A stretch of DNA of 64,000 nt from Paenibacillus sp. FSL K6-1330 (GTDB taxonomy: Bacteria > Bacillota > Bacilli > Paenibacillales > Paenibacillaceae), in NCBI RefSeq assembly GCF_037976825.1, contig NZ_CP150269.1, positions 207,001-271,000 on the forward strand, given 5' to 3'. Position numbers and translations under genes: made by a program. The notes under the pieces are model-generated. The model worked only from the letters and a program-made list of their open reading frames with translations, was not told where the DNA came from and searched no databases. This document shows positions 18,328 through 30,439 of this stretch, piece after piece (the stretch's first letter is position 1; every line of letters starts with the position of its first letter).

Positions 18328-19380
18328 TTGAAAAAATCAAGATGGACCCGCCTGCTGACGGCAGGCATGGTTGCGGTATTGTCTGTGGGACTCTTGGCCG
18401 GTTGCGGATCGGATAAGGAGACGCTCCACATTTACAGCTGGGCGGATAACTTTGATCCTGAGGTGCTGAAGGACTTCGAAGCGAAGTTCGACGTGAAGGT
18501 AACCTACGACAATTACGCAAACAATGAAGACCTGCTGGCTAAAATCAATGCTGGTGGCAGTGGATATGACCTCATTCAGCCGTCCGATTATATGGTGAAA
18601 ACGATGATTGAATCGGAGCTGCTTGAGCCGCTTGATATGAATAATATCCCGAACTTCGTCAATCTTACGGATACTTTCAAAGACCCTTCCTATGACCCGG
18701 GCAATAAATATTCGATCGTCTACACGTCCGGTGTAACGGGAATTGCATATAACAAGAAGTATGTGAAGGACCAAATCAACAGCTGGGAAGACCTCTGGAA
18801 CCCGGAATACAAGGGCAAAGTTCTGCTTCTGGATGACAACCGTGAAATGATCGGCATGGCGCTGAAGAAGCAAGGGAAATCCAACAGCAGCACGGATGAA
18901 GCGGAAATCACCGCAGCTACGGATGACCTGAAGACCTTGCTGCCGAATGTGCTTGCGTTTGATACGGATAACATCAAGCAGAAGATGATCCAAGAAGAAG
19001 GCTGGATTGCTACGGTCTGGTCCGGAGATGCGGCCTTCATTGCAGCGGAGAATCCGGATGTGGCGTATGTCGTGCCAGAAGAAGGGGCTACCATCTTCTC
19101 TGATAACTACGCGATTCCTAAGGGAGCCAAGAATAAAGAGCTGGCCGAGAAATTCATTAACTTCATGATGGAGCCTGAGGTCAGCGCCAAAAACTATGAA
19201 TTCATCGGATACAGCAATCCGAACACCAAAGCGATGGAATTCCATAGCGAGGAATACCGCGCCAATACGATGATCAACCTGACAGATGAAGAGCTGGGCC
19301 GTACCGAATGGCTCGATAATGTCGGTGACTCGCTCTCGATCTATGATCGTTTATGGACCGAGCTGAAGAGCGGTCGTTAA
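18328..19380 (+). CDS. potD: Spermidine/putrescine-binding lipoprotein PotD
   Basis: Extracellular receptor of the polyamine importer, 350 residues. The signal peptide ends in the lipobox LLAGC (Cys near residue 24), so it is lipid-anchored. The mature part has the PotD/PotF start TLHIYSWADNFDPEVLKDFE, the YDLIQPSDYMV segment and the conserved WNPEYKGKVLLLDD region. Start chosen: TTG at 18328, 8 bp after GAGAGGAGA; an in-frame ATG 54 bp upstream adds an unlikely hydrophilic extension. An intrinsic terminator follows at 19411. Confidence 0.93.
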   Translation: MKKSRWTRLLTAGMVAVLSVGLLAGCGSDKETLHIYSWADNFDPEVLKDFEAKFDVKVTYDNYANNEDLLAKINAGGSGYDLIQPSDYMVKTMIESELLEPLDMNNIPNFVNLTDTFKDPSYDPGNKYSIVYTSGVTGIAYNKKYVKDQINSWEDLWNPEYKGKVLLLDDNREMIGMALKKQGKSNSSTDEAEITAATDDLKTLLPNVLAFDTDNIKQKMIQEEGWIATVWSGDAAFIAAENPDVAYVVPEEGATIFSDNYAIPKGAKNKELAEKFINFMMEPEVSAKNYEFIGYSNPNTKAMEFHSEEYRANTMINLTDEELGRTEWLDNVGDSLSIYDRLWTELKSGR

Positions 19381-19410
19381 TTATAACAAGCATTTTCATA
19401 TTTTTGTAAT

Positions 19411-19447
19411 AAAAAGTCTGTCCCATTGGGGCAGGCTCTTTTTTTTG
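19411..19447 (+). terminator. Intrinsic terminator of potABCD
   Basis: AGTCTGTCCC pairs with GGGGCAGGCT (two T-G pairs) around ATT and runs into eight T residues. Confidence 0.85.
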
Positions 19448-19609
19448 TTAGCAAAGAATAGGCCCTAAGGCCTGGAATAGGAAAAAATGTCCGATTTATG
19501 CGAATCGAACCACAACTTCGGGGCCCGTTTCGTTGTTATATATAAGGGAGGACGCAAATGATTTAAACCAGGTTTCTATGCGTTTAAATCAGGAAAAGGA
19601 GAAATCGGC

Positions 19610-19861
19610 TTGAGCGATGTGATGGGCTTGCTGGTTCTTGCAGGAATCGTAGCGGGCGTTGCAGCGGTGTTGTTTCTGAACTTCTTCAGGAAAAGCGCTC
19701 TGCATCTGGTGTTATTGAGTATTCACAGTGCGCTTGTCGGTATCGGATTATTTCTATTAAGTTATGCAATCCGGTGCAGCGAAATCTTGTTGTTTATGGG
19801 TGCATGAGCTCTCTTATTCGGTGTATTTCTAAGCTTAAAAGCATTCATGCAGAAAGATTAG
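19610..19861 (+). pseudogene. Small membrane-protein gene interrupted by an in-frame TGA
   Basis: A TTG start with AAAAGGAG 8-9 bp upstream opens a frame of 65 codons with two hydrophobic helices (VLAGIVAGVAAVLFLNFF and a second one from LHLVLLS). TGA at 19805-19807 stops it, but the same frame continues for 17 codons (ALLFGVFLSLKAFMQKD), again membrane-like, to TAG at 19861. The natural length is therefore probably 83 residues with three helices, and the TGA is a nonsense mutation, a sequencing error, or the true end of a shorter protein. Family not recognised. Confidence 0.5.
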
Positions 19862-20002
19862 ATGAACGTATAGGTCCTACGGCATGGAATCAAAATTGTC
19901 ATTGGCGTTGTTACCAATACATTGAAAGCTTTCCTTATAATGATTAAGGGTAATAGATTAACAACAAACGGAAACTTAATTTAACAAAGGTGGAGTTCTG
20001 AT

Positions 20003-21076
20003 ATGAATCCTAAATTACGTGTATGTGCATCATTAATTGCAACTAGCGTCCTGCTTGGTGGTCTGGGTTTGAGCGGACAGGTCATCGATGCAAGCGCCGC
20101 TAAGGCGCCCGTTTCCGACAGCCAAAAATCGTCAAAGAATGAAGTTGTACTGAAATGGAATGGCAAGACCCTGTCACAGAAAGGTCTCGTGCTGCACGGG
20201 GTAACTTATGTACCGGCAAACGCTTTGCGGGACGGCCTGGGGATGCCTCTTAAATATGATGCAAAAAACCGTACGTATACACTGGGTAACGGTTATAACA
20301 AACTGAGTGCCATTGTATATGCTTCAACTGAAATCGGTATTCTGGTGAATGGTTCGTATGCCGGCGAGCCTGGCGGACAGATCATCAATGGTCGTCTGTA
20401 TGTGCCATTCAAAACGATCAGCGAATATATGGGTGTTCAAGGACAATGGAATCCTTCCTTGAAAACACTCAGCATGACACCAAAGAAACAGAATGATATT
20501 ACCATTAAATCGGTTGCGCTGAAGAAGAAGATTCAAGGCGTGGATGCCGTTGTGAATTATCCTGTAATCAGTGGACTCGATAATGCAGAGGTCCAAGCTG
20601 AAATCAACAAAGTTTTGAAAGAAAATGCTTCCGGCGTAATCACAGGTGCTGAAGGGAATGCTGAAGAATTCCCTCCTTCGGAATCCAATCTCTCCTACGA
20701 ATTCAGTGGTGACTTTGTGGTTCATTACAACCAGAACGATATCCTGAGCATTACGACGTATGATTATTCTTATACCGGCGGCGCCCATGGGATGACCTTC
20801 CGTAAAAGCTTCACCTTCTCCTTGAAGGATGGCAAGCAAATGAAGCTGGGCGATTTCATCAACATGCAGGGCAAGAATAAACAGAAGCTGAACAACCTTG
20901 TGCTGAACACGATGAAAAAAGAAGGGGGCTACCTCGGCGGATTTGAGGGCGTGCCTGCGGATGCTGATTTTTATGTGAAGGATAATGCTGCGATGCTGTA
21001 CTTCCAGCTTTATGAGTACACCGCGTATGCCTATGGATTCCCGGAATTTGAGCTGAACCTGAAAGAGTGGAAGTAA
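20003..21076 (+). CDS. Secreted protein with copper-amine-oxidase-like N-domain and RsiV/PdaC-type C-domain
   Basis: Exported protein of 357 residues: signal peptide (about 1-32, cleavage after ASA), a copper amine oxidase N-terminal-like stalk repeat (about 47-170, with GKTLSQKGLVLHGVTYVPANALRD and INGRLYVPFKTISEYMG) and a C-terminal DUF4163/DUF3298-like unit (about 175-357) with YDYSYTGGAHGMTF. The stalk domain is common in Paenibacillus surface proteins; the second pair occurs in anti-sigma factor RsiV and in deacetylase PdaC. No catalytic deacetylase domain is present. RBS AAAGGTGG precedes ATG. Function unknown, probably cell-wall associated. Confidence 0.85.
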   Translation: MNPKLRVCASLIATSVLLGGLGLSGQVIDASAAKAPVSDSQKSSKNEVVLKWNGKTLSQKGLVLHGVTYVPANALRDGLGMPLKYDAKNRTYTLGNGYNKLSAIVYASTEIGILVNGSYAGEPGGQIINGRLYVPFKTISEYMGVQGQWNPSLKTLSMTPKKQNDITIKSVALKKKIQGVDAVVNYPVISGLDNAEVQAEINKVLKENASGVITGAEGNAEEFPPSESNLSYEFSGDFVVHYNQNDILSITTYDYSYTGGAHGMTFRKSFTFSLKDGKQMKLGDFINMQGKNKQKLNNLVLNTMKKEGGYLGGFEGVPADADFYVKDNAAMLYFQLYEYTAYAYGFPEFELNLKEWK

Positions 21077-21186
21077 GAATATACGGTAAGCGGTTTGTGT
21101 AAACTGCAATCATTTATTTTCATACTATAGCTTGTCTAGAAACATTATGTTGTCCTGATGTAACGCTGTGCTGGAACCATTGGCGG

Positions 21187-21248
21187 AAAATCCCTTGATC
21201 ACGAAGGAGTGGAGCGCATACTCCCGCTTCCTATGATCAGGGGATTTT
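21187..21248 (+). terminator. Long hairpin, probable terminator
   Basis: AAAATCCCTTGATCA (21187) pairs with TGATCAGGGGATTTT (ends 21248), with a further internal GAAGGAGT/ACTCCCGCTTC pairing. It stands about 110 bp after the secreted-protein gene. The T tract is short. Confidence 0.6.
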
Positions 21249-21394
21249 CGCGTTTATCGAGAGGCTTGCCTCGATGACAATTTGCATGTTTTGTACATTT
21301 TGCACACTGCTTCTGCACGGTGCGTGGCTTTCCTTTATTCCCCTCCTTTCAAGGTAAGGCAGGCCTTTTAGGAGGGGCGCCTTACCGTCTTTAG

Positions 21395-21558
21395 GTTTTA
21401 TTGAAAAAGTTGTCCCCTCCAGTGAGAGTATCCCCGGAGGAGCAACGCGTTCGCCTTTGAAATCGGGAAACAACCTATCCATTCATTCCAGTTTCCTGAT
21501 TTCAACAGCGACCGAAGGGGATACTCTCACTCTCCCGAATTGAAGTTTTCAATAAATC
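21395..21558. repeat. Nested-hairpin repeat, copy A (reverse orientation)
   Basis: Conserved core in minus orientation (CGGTCGCTGTT ... GGCGAACGCGTTGCTCCTCC) relative to copies B and C at 30.1-30.6 kb. The arms AGTGAGAGTATCCCC and GGGGATACTCTCACT flank it exactly, and a further outer pair (TTTTATTGAAAAAGTT at about 21397, TTTTCAATAAAT ending 21557) extends the hairpin. Inner arms GAAATC(A/G)GGAAAC-type also pair. Whole structure about 160 bp. No protein gene is supported inside it. Confidence 0.8.
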
Positions 21559-21574
21559 CCCTTCAGAGAATAAG

Positions 21575-21609
21575 AAAGGGCAGGCACCAGATAACGGCGC
21601 CTGCCCTTT
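21575..21609 (-). terminator. Intrinsic terminator of clpP
   Basis: AAAGGGCAGGC pairs with GCCTGCCCTTT; on the minus strand it stands 13 bp after the clpP stop and continues TTTCTTATTC. Confidence 0.8.
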
Positions 21610-21621
21610 ACTTCATTTCTT

Positions 21622-22218
21622 TTATAAGCCTTGCGGCGGTGTATTCTCTAATACTTGATCGATCAGGCCATATTCTTTGGCTTCGTCGGCCGTCATGAAG
21701 TAGTCGCGATCGGTATCCTTCTCGATGCGCTCCAGCGGTTGGCCAGTGCGATCAGACAGGATGCGGTTCAGCTTGTCACGCATTTTGAGAATGCGGCGAG
21801 CACGGATCTCAATATCCGTAGCTTGACCCTGTGCGCCGCCGAGCGGCTGGTGAATCATAATCTCGCTGTTAGGCAGACCGTAACGTTTGCCTTTAGCGCC
21901 TGCGTTGAGCAGGAATGCACCCATAGAAGCAGCCATGCCGACACAGATCGTCGAAACGTCCGGCTTAATGAACTGCATCGTATCGAATATCGCCATACCT
22001 GCGGTAATGGAACCGCCAGGACTGTTGATGTAAAGATGAATATCCTTCTCAGGATCCTCAGCCGACAAGAACAGCATTTGGGCAATGATGGAATTGGCGA
22101 CCACGTCATTTACGTCGGAGCCGAGGAAGATAATGCGGTCTTTCAGCAATCTGGAATAGATGTCGTACGCCCGCTCACCGCGGTTGCTTTGTTCAACGAC
22201 CATAGGTATAAAACTCAC
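21622..22218 (-). CDS. clpP: ATP-dependent Clp protease proteolytic subunit ClpP
   Basis: Serine peptidase forming the 14-subunit barrel that degrades proteins fed by ClpC, ClpX or ClpE. The catalytic triad is exactly placed: Ser98 in GMAASMGAF, His123 in MIHQPLGG, Asp172 in DTDRDYF. 198 residues, normal. The start is GTG at 22218 ([19 protein letters not shown]), with AGAGGAGG about 8 bp upstream; it aligns with the usual ClpP N-terminus. A CtsR box overlaps the -35 of its promoter (22273-22312), so heat-shock and protein-stress control is expected. Monocistronic, with its own terminator. Confidence 0.97.
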   Translation of the reverse strand: MSFIPMVVEQSNRGERAYDIYSRLLKDRIIFLGSDVNDVVANSIIAQMLFLSAEDPEKDIHLYINSPGGSITAGMAIFDTMQFIKPDVSTICVGMAASMGAFLLNAGAKGKRYGLPNSEIMIHQPLGGAQGQATDIEIRARRILKMRDKLNRILSDRTGQPLERIEKDTDRDYFMTADEAKEYGLIDQVLENTPPQGL

Positions 22219-22272
22219 GTGGAAAACCTCCTCTTAAGTACCTCATATAAATACTGTTACCGTATTACCCAC

Positions 22273-22312
22273 ATGATAAACAATTTAAATCAAAAAGTCA
22301 AAGATAGTCAAA
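22273..22312 (-). promoter_or_regulatory. clpP promoter with CtsR operator
   Basis: On the minus strand TTGACT, 17 bp, TATCAT form a sigma-A promoter 55 bp before the clpP start. The plus-strand sequence AGTCAAAGATAGTCAAA (22296-22312) is a perfect CtsR heptad repeat (A/GGTCAAA NAN A/GGTCAAA) and covers the -35 box. Confidence 0.85.
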
Positions 22313-22379
22313 CTATTGGGTAAAAAAAAGAGCCGTCATGGGCACTTTAGGGTAATCAGTATAGAGAATAAAGATAAAA

Positions 22380-22454
22380 TGGCGCGCCCGCGAGGAATCG
22401 AACCTCGATCTCAGGCTCCGGAGGCCTACGTCATATCCATTGGACCACGGGCGC
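22380..22454 (-). tRNA. tRNA-Arg (anticodon CCG)
   Basis: Cloverleaf readable on the minus strand: acceptor GCGCCCG/CGGGCGC, D-arm, anticodon stem TAGGC/GCCTG with loop CTCCGGA (anticodon CCG, reading CGG), T-arm CGAGG-TTCGATT-CCTCG, discriminator G and encoded CCA at 22380-22382. It lies between clpP and cggR with no other tRNA nearby. Confidence 0.95.
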
Positions 22455-22824
22455 ATAAGAAAAATGTCTATCGACGTACATTCAAAGAAGACAGACCGCG
22501 TTTAGCGGTAGTTTTTCTTGCGATATCAGGAAGCTGACTCCGCGAAGTTTATACTTTCTGATATCTAAAAAATTAGCAACGAAGTTGATTATACCGCATC
22601 TATTTCAAAAATACAATAGCAGACAAAACTTTGTTCCTATTATATAGACAAGCCTGTAGTTGGTCATAATGAATAAGAATGCTTGGGGTAGAGAAATATA
22701 CTTTCGGACACTTGCAACCGGCAGGATTATTGGTTAGAATAAGGGTGGGACTTAAAAAGTTCAACTGGGACATTTTACGACCAGGTAGAGGAGAGCCGAG
22801 ACGAAGTTTGCAGGAGTGGAATGC
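22455..22824 (+). other. Intergenic region before cggR
   Basis: About 370 bp without a gene. The first 250 bp are A/T-rich and show nothing recognisable; the right end holds the cggR promoter and operator (22712-22785). Confidence 0.6.
22712..22785 (+). promoter_or_regulatory. cggR-gapA promoter and CggR operator
   Basis: TTGCAA (22712), 17 bp, TAGAAT (22735-22740) is a sigma-A promoter. Just downstream TGGGAC occurs at 22746 and again at 22766, exactly 20 bp apart, each followed by an N6 spacer and a partly conserved tetrad. This is the architecture of the Bacillus CggR operator (CGGGACN6TGTCN4 twice), placed to block transcription from the promoter when fructose 1,6-bisphosphate is low. 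Confidence 0.85.
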
Positions 22825-23868
22825 ATGCGTAACCTATTAGAAATACAAGAGCAGCTTCTGCCGGATCTGATGGAAATTCTTAAACGAAGATATTCCATCC
22901 TTCATCAGATCAAGCTGTCCGGAATTGTTGGCCGAAGAACATTGGCTTCATCACTCTCGATGACCGAGCGTGTCCTCAGAGCAGAGACTGATCTTCTGAA
23001 AGCGCAGGGGCTAATCGAGATTGAAACGCTTGGCATGCGGATCAGCAGCTCAGGGATATGCTTGCTGGAGGAACTCGAACCGGTTATGAATGAGTTATTC
23101 GGACTGGTTGAACTGGAAGAGAAGATTCGTCAGGCTTACGGGCTTCGTAAAGTGGTCATTATTCCCGGTGACAGTGAGTTATCTCCGGAAGTCAAACGCG
23201 AGCTTGGCCGTGCCGGAGCAAGAACGCTGCTAAGCTTTGTAAAGGATGGAGATACGATCGCCGTAACAGGCGGCTCCACGCTCGCCGAAGTAGCAGAGCA
23301 GATGTCCTCTTTACCTGGTGGCGAACCGCTGACAAGCACTTGGTTTGTGCCTGCCCGGGGCGGTCTCGGGGAGAGTGTCGAGATTCAAGCGAACACCATT
23401 GCCTCCAAGATGGCAAAGCGTGTGGGGGCTGAGTACCGATTACTTCATGTACCAGATCTGCTAGGCGAAGATGCCTACCAGTCTTTGGTGCAAGATCAGC
23501 ATATCCAGGAAATTGTGGATGTGATCAGGCGCTGCCGAGTCATTATTCACGGCATCGGAGATGCCATGGAAATGGCAAGAAGGCGGAAGCTGGATGAAAA
23601 CTCTATTCAGAACTTGCAGGCAGATGGCGCGATTGCGGAATCCTTTGGCTACTACTTTAGTGAAGATGGTGAAGTTGTCCACAAAATGCTTACCCTTGGG
23701 CTTCGGCTTGAGGATATTATGCAGACAGAGACGATCATCGGCATTGCTGGAGGGCAAGGCAAGGGCAAGGCGATTCACGCGGTGCTAAAATTCGGACATG
23801 AGGATATTCTCGTTACCGATGAAGCAGCTGCACTGGAAGTCGAGAAGGAGATTGACGCCGGTATTTGA
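22825..23868 (+). CDS. cggR: Central glycolytic genes regulator CggR
   Basis: SorC/DeoR-type repressor of the operon it heads, released by fructose 1,6-bisphosphate. 347 residues: N-terminal winged helix (about 1-80, with GRRTLASSLSMTERVLRAETDLLKAQGLIEI) and a SorC sugar-phosphate-binding domain (about 90-345) with IAVTGGSTLAEVAEQM and GIAGGQGKGKAIHAVL. Start: ATG at 22825, 9 bp after GCAGGAG; an in-frame GTG at 22816 overlaps that site. The gene lies 99 bp before gapA with a hairpin between, matching the Bacillus order. Confidence 0.95.
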   Translation: MRNLLEIQEQLLPDLMEILKRRYSILHQIKLSGIVGRRTLASSLSMTERVLRAETDLLKAQGLIEIETLGMRISSSGICLLEELEPVMNELFGLVELEEKIRQAYGLRKVVIIPGDSELSPEVKRELGRAGARTLLSFVKDGDTIAVTGGSTLAEVAEQMSSLPGGEPLTSTWFVPARGGLGESVEIQANTIASKMAKRVGAEYRLLHVPDLLGEDAYQSLVQDQHIQEIVDVIRRCRVIIHGIGDAMEMARRRKLDENSIQNLQADGAIAESFGYYFSEDGEVVHKMLTLGLRLEDIMQTETIIGIAGGQGKGKAIHAVLKFGHEDILVTDEAAALEVEKEIDAGI

Positions 23869-23908
23869 ATCCACGGGCGTACAACTGATTTTTCATTATT
23901 GTTGTCTT

Positions 23909-23928
23909 GATTGGCTTAACGGCCAATC
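23909..23928 (+). promoter_or_regulatory. Stem-loop between cggR and gapA
   Basis: GATTGGC pairs with GCCAATC around a short loop, without a T tract. In Bacillus the cggR-gapA transcript is cut near this point and the stem-loop stabilises the gapA part; the same role is inferred here. Confidence 0.5.
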
Positions 23929-23940
23929 TTGAATATATAA

Positions 23941-24972
<1,032 letters not shown>

Positions 24973-24992
24973 TTGATCTAGCCATACAATCG

Positions 24993-25023
24993 AAGAGGAG
25001 TTCCGTTTCACGGGTCTCCTCTT
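24993..25023 (+). promoter_or_regulatory. Stem-loop between gapA and pgk
   Basis: AAGAGGAG pairs with CTCCTCTT around a 15-base loop; only three T residues follow, so it may be a partial terminator or an RNA-stability element that sets gapA expression above that of the downstream genes. Confidence 0.5.
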
Positions 25024-25166
25024 TGGTTCATGGTTTTTCCTTGTTTTCATGCCAGAGCACTGGGAAGAATAGACAAGATCCGGGCGCTGGTTAGCGATAG
25101 AGAGAGAAACGAGAGCAACTGCATGCTGTCGGTGAGGAGAATAGTTTTCTTAGGAGGAACGTGGAG

Positions 25167-26348
25167 ATGAACAAGAAAAGTGTACGTGATGTAGAAGTAA
25201 GTGGCAAACGGGTGTTTGTCCGCGTCGATTTCAATGTACCGCTCGAAGATGGTAAAATTACAGACGACACTCGTATTCGCGAGACTTTGCCGACCATTAA
25301 ATATTTGGTAGAGCAAGGAGCGAAAGTCATCCTGGCCAGCCACATGGGCCGTCCAAAAGGAGAGGTCGTTGAATCTTTGCGCCTGACTCCGGCAAGTCAG
25401 CGTCTGTCCGAGCTGCTCGGTAAACCGGTAGCCAAGGCGGATGAAGCGGTAGGAGAAGCGGTTAAAGCGCAGATAGAGAAGCTGCAAAACGGCGATGTGC
25501 TCGTGCTTGAAAATGTTCGTTTTTACCCTGGTGAAGAGAAGAATGATCCGGAACTTGCGAAGCAATTCGCTGAGCTTGCTGATCTGTTCGTGAATGACGC
25601 GTTTGGTGCTGCTCACCGTGCGCACGCTTCGACAGAAGGTATCGCTCATCATCTCCCGGCAGTATCAGGATTGTTGATGGAGAAAGAGCTGTCCGTTCTC
25701 GGCAAAGCCCTTTCGAATCCGGACCGTCCTTTTACCGCCATCATCGGTGGATCGAAGGTTAAGGACAAAATCGACGTGATCGACAACCTGCTTACGCTTG
25801 CTGACAATGTCATCATCGGCGGTGGACTTGCTTACACGTTCTTCAAAGCTCAAGGCCATGAAATCGGTCAATCTCTGCTTGATAAAGATAAGCTTGATGT
25901 TGCACTTGGTTTCATCGAGAAAGCTAAAGAGCTGGGCAAAAACTTCTACCTGCCGGAAGATATCGTCGTTACGGACGAGTTCAGTGCAGATGCGAATACT
26001 AAGATCGTTGATATCGACGGCATTCCTGCCGATTGGGAAGGCGTTGACATCGGTCCTAAGACTCGCGCCAAGTATGCAGAAGTGATCAAGAACTCCAAAC
26101 TTGTCGTGTGGAACGGTCCTATGGGCGTATTCGAAATCGCTCCGTTCAGCAACGGTACTCGTGAAGTGGCACAAGCCTGTGCGGATACGGAAGCTTACAC
26201 GATTATCGGCGGCGGCGACTCGGCTGCAGCTGCGGAGAAATTCGGCCTTGCCGACAAGATGAATCACATCTCGACAGGCGGCGGTGCATCTCTTGAGTTC
26301 ATGGAAGGCAAAGCACTTCCTGGTGTTGTGGCATTGAACGATAAATAG
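25167..26348 (+). CDS. pgk: Phosphoglycerate kinase
   Basis: Transfers the acyl phosphate of 1,3-bisphosphoglycerate to ADP. 393 residues with the conserved [39 protein letters not shown] and the C-terminal [13 protein letters not shown] nucleotide-binding motif. Start: ATG at 25167 with AGGAGG 9 bp upstream; GTG at 25161 in the same frame is too close to that site. It follows gapA by about 190 bp, which includes a stem-loop, and precedes tpiA. Confidence 0.97.
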   Translation: MNKKSVRDVEVSGKRVFVRVDFNVPLEDGKITDDTRIRETLPTIKYLVEQGAKVILASHMGRPKGEVVESLRLTPASQRLSELLGKPVAKADEAVGEAVKAQIEKLQNGDVLVLENVRFYPGEEKNDPELAKQFAELADLFVNDAFGAAHRAHASTEGIAHHLPAVSGLLMEKELSVLGKALSNPDRPFTAIIGGSKVKDKIDVIDNLLTLADNVIIGGGLAYTFFKAQGHEIGQSLLDKDKLDVALGFIEKAKELGKNFYLPEDIVVTDEFSADANTKIVDIDGIPADWEGVDIGPKTRAKYAEVIKNSKLVVWNGPMGVFEIAPFSNGTREVAQACADTEAYTIIGGGDSAAAAEKFGLADKMNHISTGGGASLEFMEGKALPGVVALNDK

Positions 26349-26367
26349 AATTAGGCACATTGGATAG

Positions 26368-27177
<810 letters not shown>

Positions 27178-28722
27178 ATGTCTGCTCCAAAACCTGTAGC
27201 TCTGATCATCATGGACGGTTTCGGTCTTCGGAACACCGAGGTGGGCAATGCGGTCGCACAAGCGAACAAGCCTAACTACGACCGGTATTTGAAGCAGTAC
27301 CCGAACACCACGTTGACCGCTTGCGGTGAAGCCGTAGGCTTGCCGGAAGGTCAAATGGGGAACTCCGAAGTGGGTCACTTGAACATCGGCGCAGGCCGGA
27401 TTGTGTATCAGGACTTGACCCGTATCACGAAGTCGATTCGTGAAGGAGAGTTCTTCGAGAACGAAACGTTGGTGGAAGCCGTTCGCGCTGCCAAGAACAA
27501 CAACAAGAAGCTGCATCTGTACGGACTGGTATCCGACGGCGGCGTTCACAGTCATATTGAGCATATGTTCGCCATGCTGGATCTTTGCAAAAAGGAAGAT
27601 TTCCATGACGTATACATCCATGGCTTCATGGATGGACGCGACGTGGCACCGGACAGCGGCAAGCAGTTCGTTAAGGATCTGATTGCGAAGATTGAAGAAG
27701 TGGGCGTTGGCCAAATCGCTACGCTTTCCGGTCGTTATTATGCGATGGACCGCGACAAGCGTTGGGATCGTGTCGAGAAAGCTTACCGTGCCATGGTGTA
27801 TGGCGAAGGACCTAAATATACGGATCCGCTGAAAGCCATCACTGAATCTTACGAGAAATCGGTTTACGATGAATTCGTTGAACCGACCGTAATGGTGAAT
27901 GGTGAAGGCGAGCCGGTTAGTCTGGTGGAGAGCGGAGATTCCGTCATCTTCCTGAACTACCGTCCTGACCGTGCGATTCAGCTGTCCCAGGTGTTTACGA
28001 ATAATGATTTCCGTGGCTTTGAACGTGGACCGAAGTTCCCGCAAAACTTGCATTTTGTCTGCTTGACGCTGTTCAGCGAGACGGTGGAAGGCTTCGTCGC
28101 CTACAAACCGAAGAATCTCGACAACACGCTAGGCGAAGTGCTGGTTCAGCACAACAAGAAGCAGCTTCGTATTGCGGAAACCGAAAAGTATCCACACGTC
28201 ACGTTCTTCTTCAGCGGTGGACGCGATGTTGAGCTTCCAGGCGAAACACGCGTACTGATCAACTCGCCGAAAGTGGCGACGTACGATCTGAAACCGGAGA
28301 TGAGCGCTTATGAAGTGGCGGATGCTTGTGTGAGAGAAATCGAAGCGGATAAGCATGATGCGATTATTTTGAACTTCGCGAACCCGGACATGGTAGGCCA
28401 TTCCGGTATGCTGGAGCCGACGATTAAAGCCGTTGAGACGACGGATGAGTGTGTCGGTAAGGTCGTTGAGGCTGTTTTAGCAAAAGGCGGGGTTGTTCTG
28501 ATCACCGCTGACCACGGAAATGCGGACATGGTATTTGATGAGAATGGACGTCCATTCACCGCCCATACCACGAACCCGGTTCCGTTCATCGTAACGGATG
28601 AGAATGTAACGCTGCGTGAAGGCGGTATTCTCGCCGACATCGCGCCAACGATTCTCGATCTGATGGGGCTGCCGAAGCCGGACGAAATGACGGGAACCTC
28701 CATGATTGCAGCACGTAAATAA
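27178..28722 (+). CDS. gpmI: 2,3-bisphosphoglycerate-independent phosphoglycerate mutase
   Basis: Manganese-dependent mutase interconverting 3- and 2-phosphoglycerate. 514 residues of the alkaline-phosphatase superfamily: metal ligand Asp13 in IMDGFG, phosphorylated Ser63 in [15 protein letters not shown] and the C-terminal metal motifs TADHGNAD and [15 protein letters not shown] directly follows the tpiA stop, with GAGGGGGCG just upstream, so translation is coupled. Firmicutes that sporulate use this pH-sensitive enzyme, which fits the organism. Confidence 0.97.
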   Translation: MSAPKPVALIIMDGFGLRNTEVGNAVAQANKPNYDRYLKQYPNTTLTACGEAVGLPEGQMGNSEVGHLNIGAGRIVYQDLTRITKSIREGEFFENETLVEAVRAAKNNNKKLHLYGLVSDGGVHSHIEHMFAMLDLCKKEDFHDVYIHGFMDGRDVAPDSGKQFVKDLIAKIEEVGVGQIATLSGRYYAMDRDKRWDRVEKAYRAMVYGEGPKYTDPLKAITESYEKSVYDEFVEPTVMVNGEGEPVSLVESGDSVIFLNYRPDRAIQLSQVFTNNDFRGFERGPKFPQNLHFVCLTLFSETVEGFVAYKPKNLDNTLGEVLVQHNKKQLRIAETEKYPHVTFFFSGGRDVELPGETRVLINSPKVATYDLKPEMSAYEVADACVREIEADKHDAIILNFANPDMVGHSGMLEPTIKAVETTDECVGKVVEAVLAKGGVVLITADHGNADMVFDENGRPFTAHTTNPVPFIVTDENVTLREGGILADIAPTILDLMGLPKPDEMTGTSMIAARK

Positions 28723-28755
28723 GTAGTTCATAATGGAACATAAACATAACATTAA

Positions 28756-30060
<1,305 letters not shown>

Positions 30061-30072
30061 TTGAAATAATAG

Positions 30073-30111
30073 AAAGCCCAGCTCCTGCTTTTGGGGGAGC
30101 TGGGCTTTTTT
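30073..30111 (+). terminator. Terminator of the glycolytic operon (T1)
   Basis: AAAGCCCAGCTCC pairs with GGGGAGCTGGGCTTTTTT. The same stem reappears in altered form at 30345-30383. Confidence 0.92.
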
Positions 30112-30144
30112 GCATTAACTTGAGGGATGTCTGGGGGAGGGAGT

Positions 30145-30315
30145 GGCTGCACACTCTGATATGGTGCTGTGGGACGGTGCGTATATCGGTTCCGGTCGCT
30201 GTTAAAATCGGGAAGCAGGAATGAAATAGGTTTAAGGAAGCTTCCCGATTTTAAAGGCGAACGCGTTGCTCCTCCACCCGATATACGCACCTGAGCAGGG
30301 GAGAGGTGTGCAGCC
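30145..30315 (+). repeat. Nested-hairpin repeat, copy B
   Basis: Outermost arms GGCTGCACAC (30145) and GTGTGCAGCC (ends 30315); middle arms GTGCGTATATCGG (30178) and CCGATATACGCAC (ends 30290); inner arms AAAATCGGGAAGC and GCTTCCCGATTTT. Between the arms lie the conserved CCGGTCGCTGTT and GGCGAACGCGTTGCTCCTCC blocks shared with copies A and C. Short reading frames across it are by-products of the repeat. Confidence 0.85.
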
Positions 30316-30344
30316 TCTTGGGGGCATCTCGTAGGAGTGCAAAG

Positions 30345-30383
30345 AAAGCCCAGCTCATGTTAGGTTACATGAGCTGGGCTTTT
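30345..30383 (+). terminator. Second terminator-like hairpin (T2)
   Basis: AAAGCCCAGCTCATGT pairs perfectly with ACATGAGCTGGGCTTT. The stem resembles T1; no gene lies between the two, so it is probably a duplicated terminator. Confidence 0.75.
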
Positions 30384-30439
30384 GAGTGTGGGAGGGGGAG
30401 AAAGGGAAGGGCGGCTCTCTGTTATCGTGACGTGGGGTC

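Noticed and set aside
21237..21482. Short frames over repeat copy A, and similar ones at 30039-30290, 30306-30584 and 30422-30625
   Set aside because: They are repeated translations of the nested-hairpin element in different orientations; the conservation is of the DNA/RNA structure, with no start signals.
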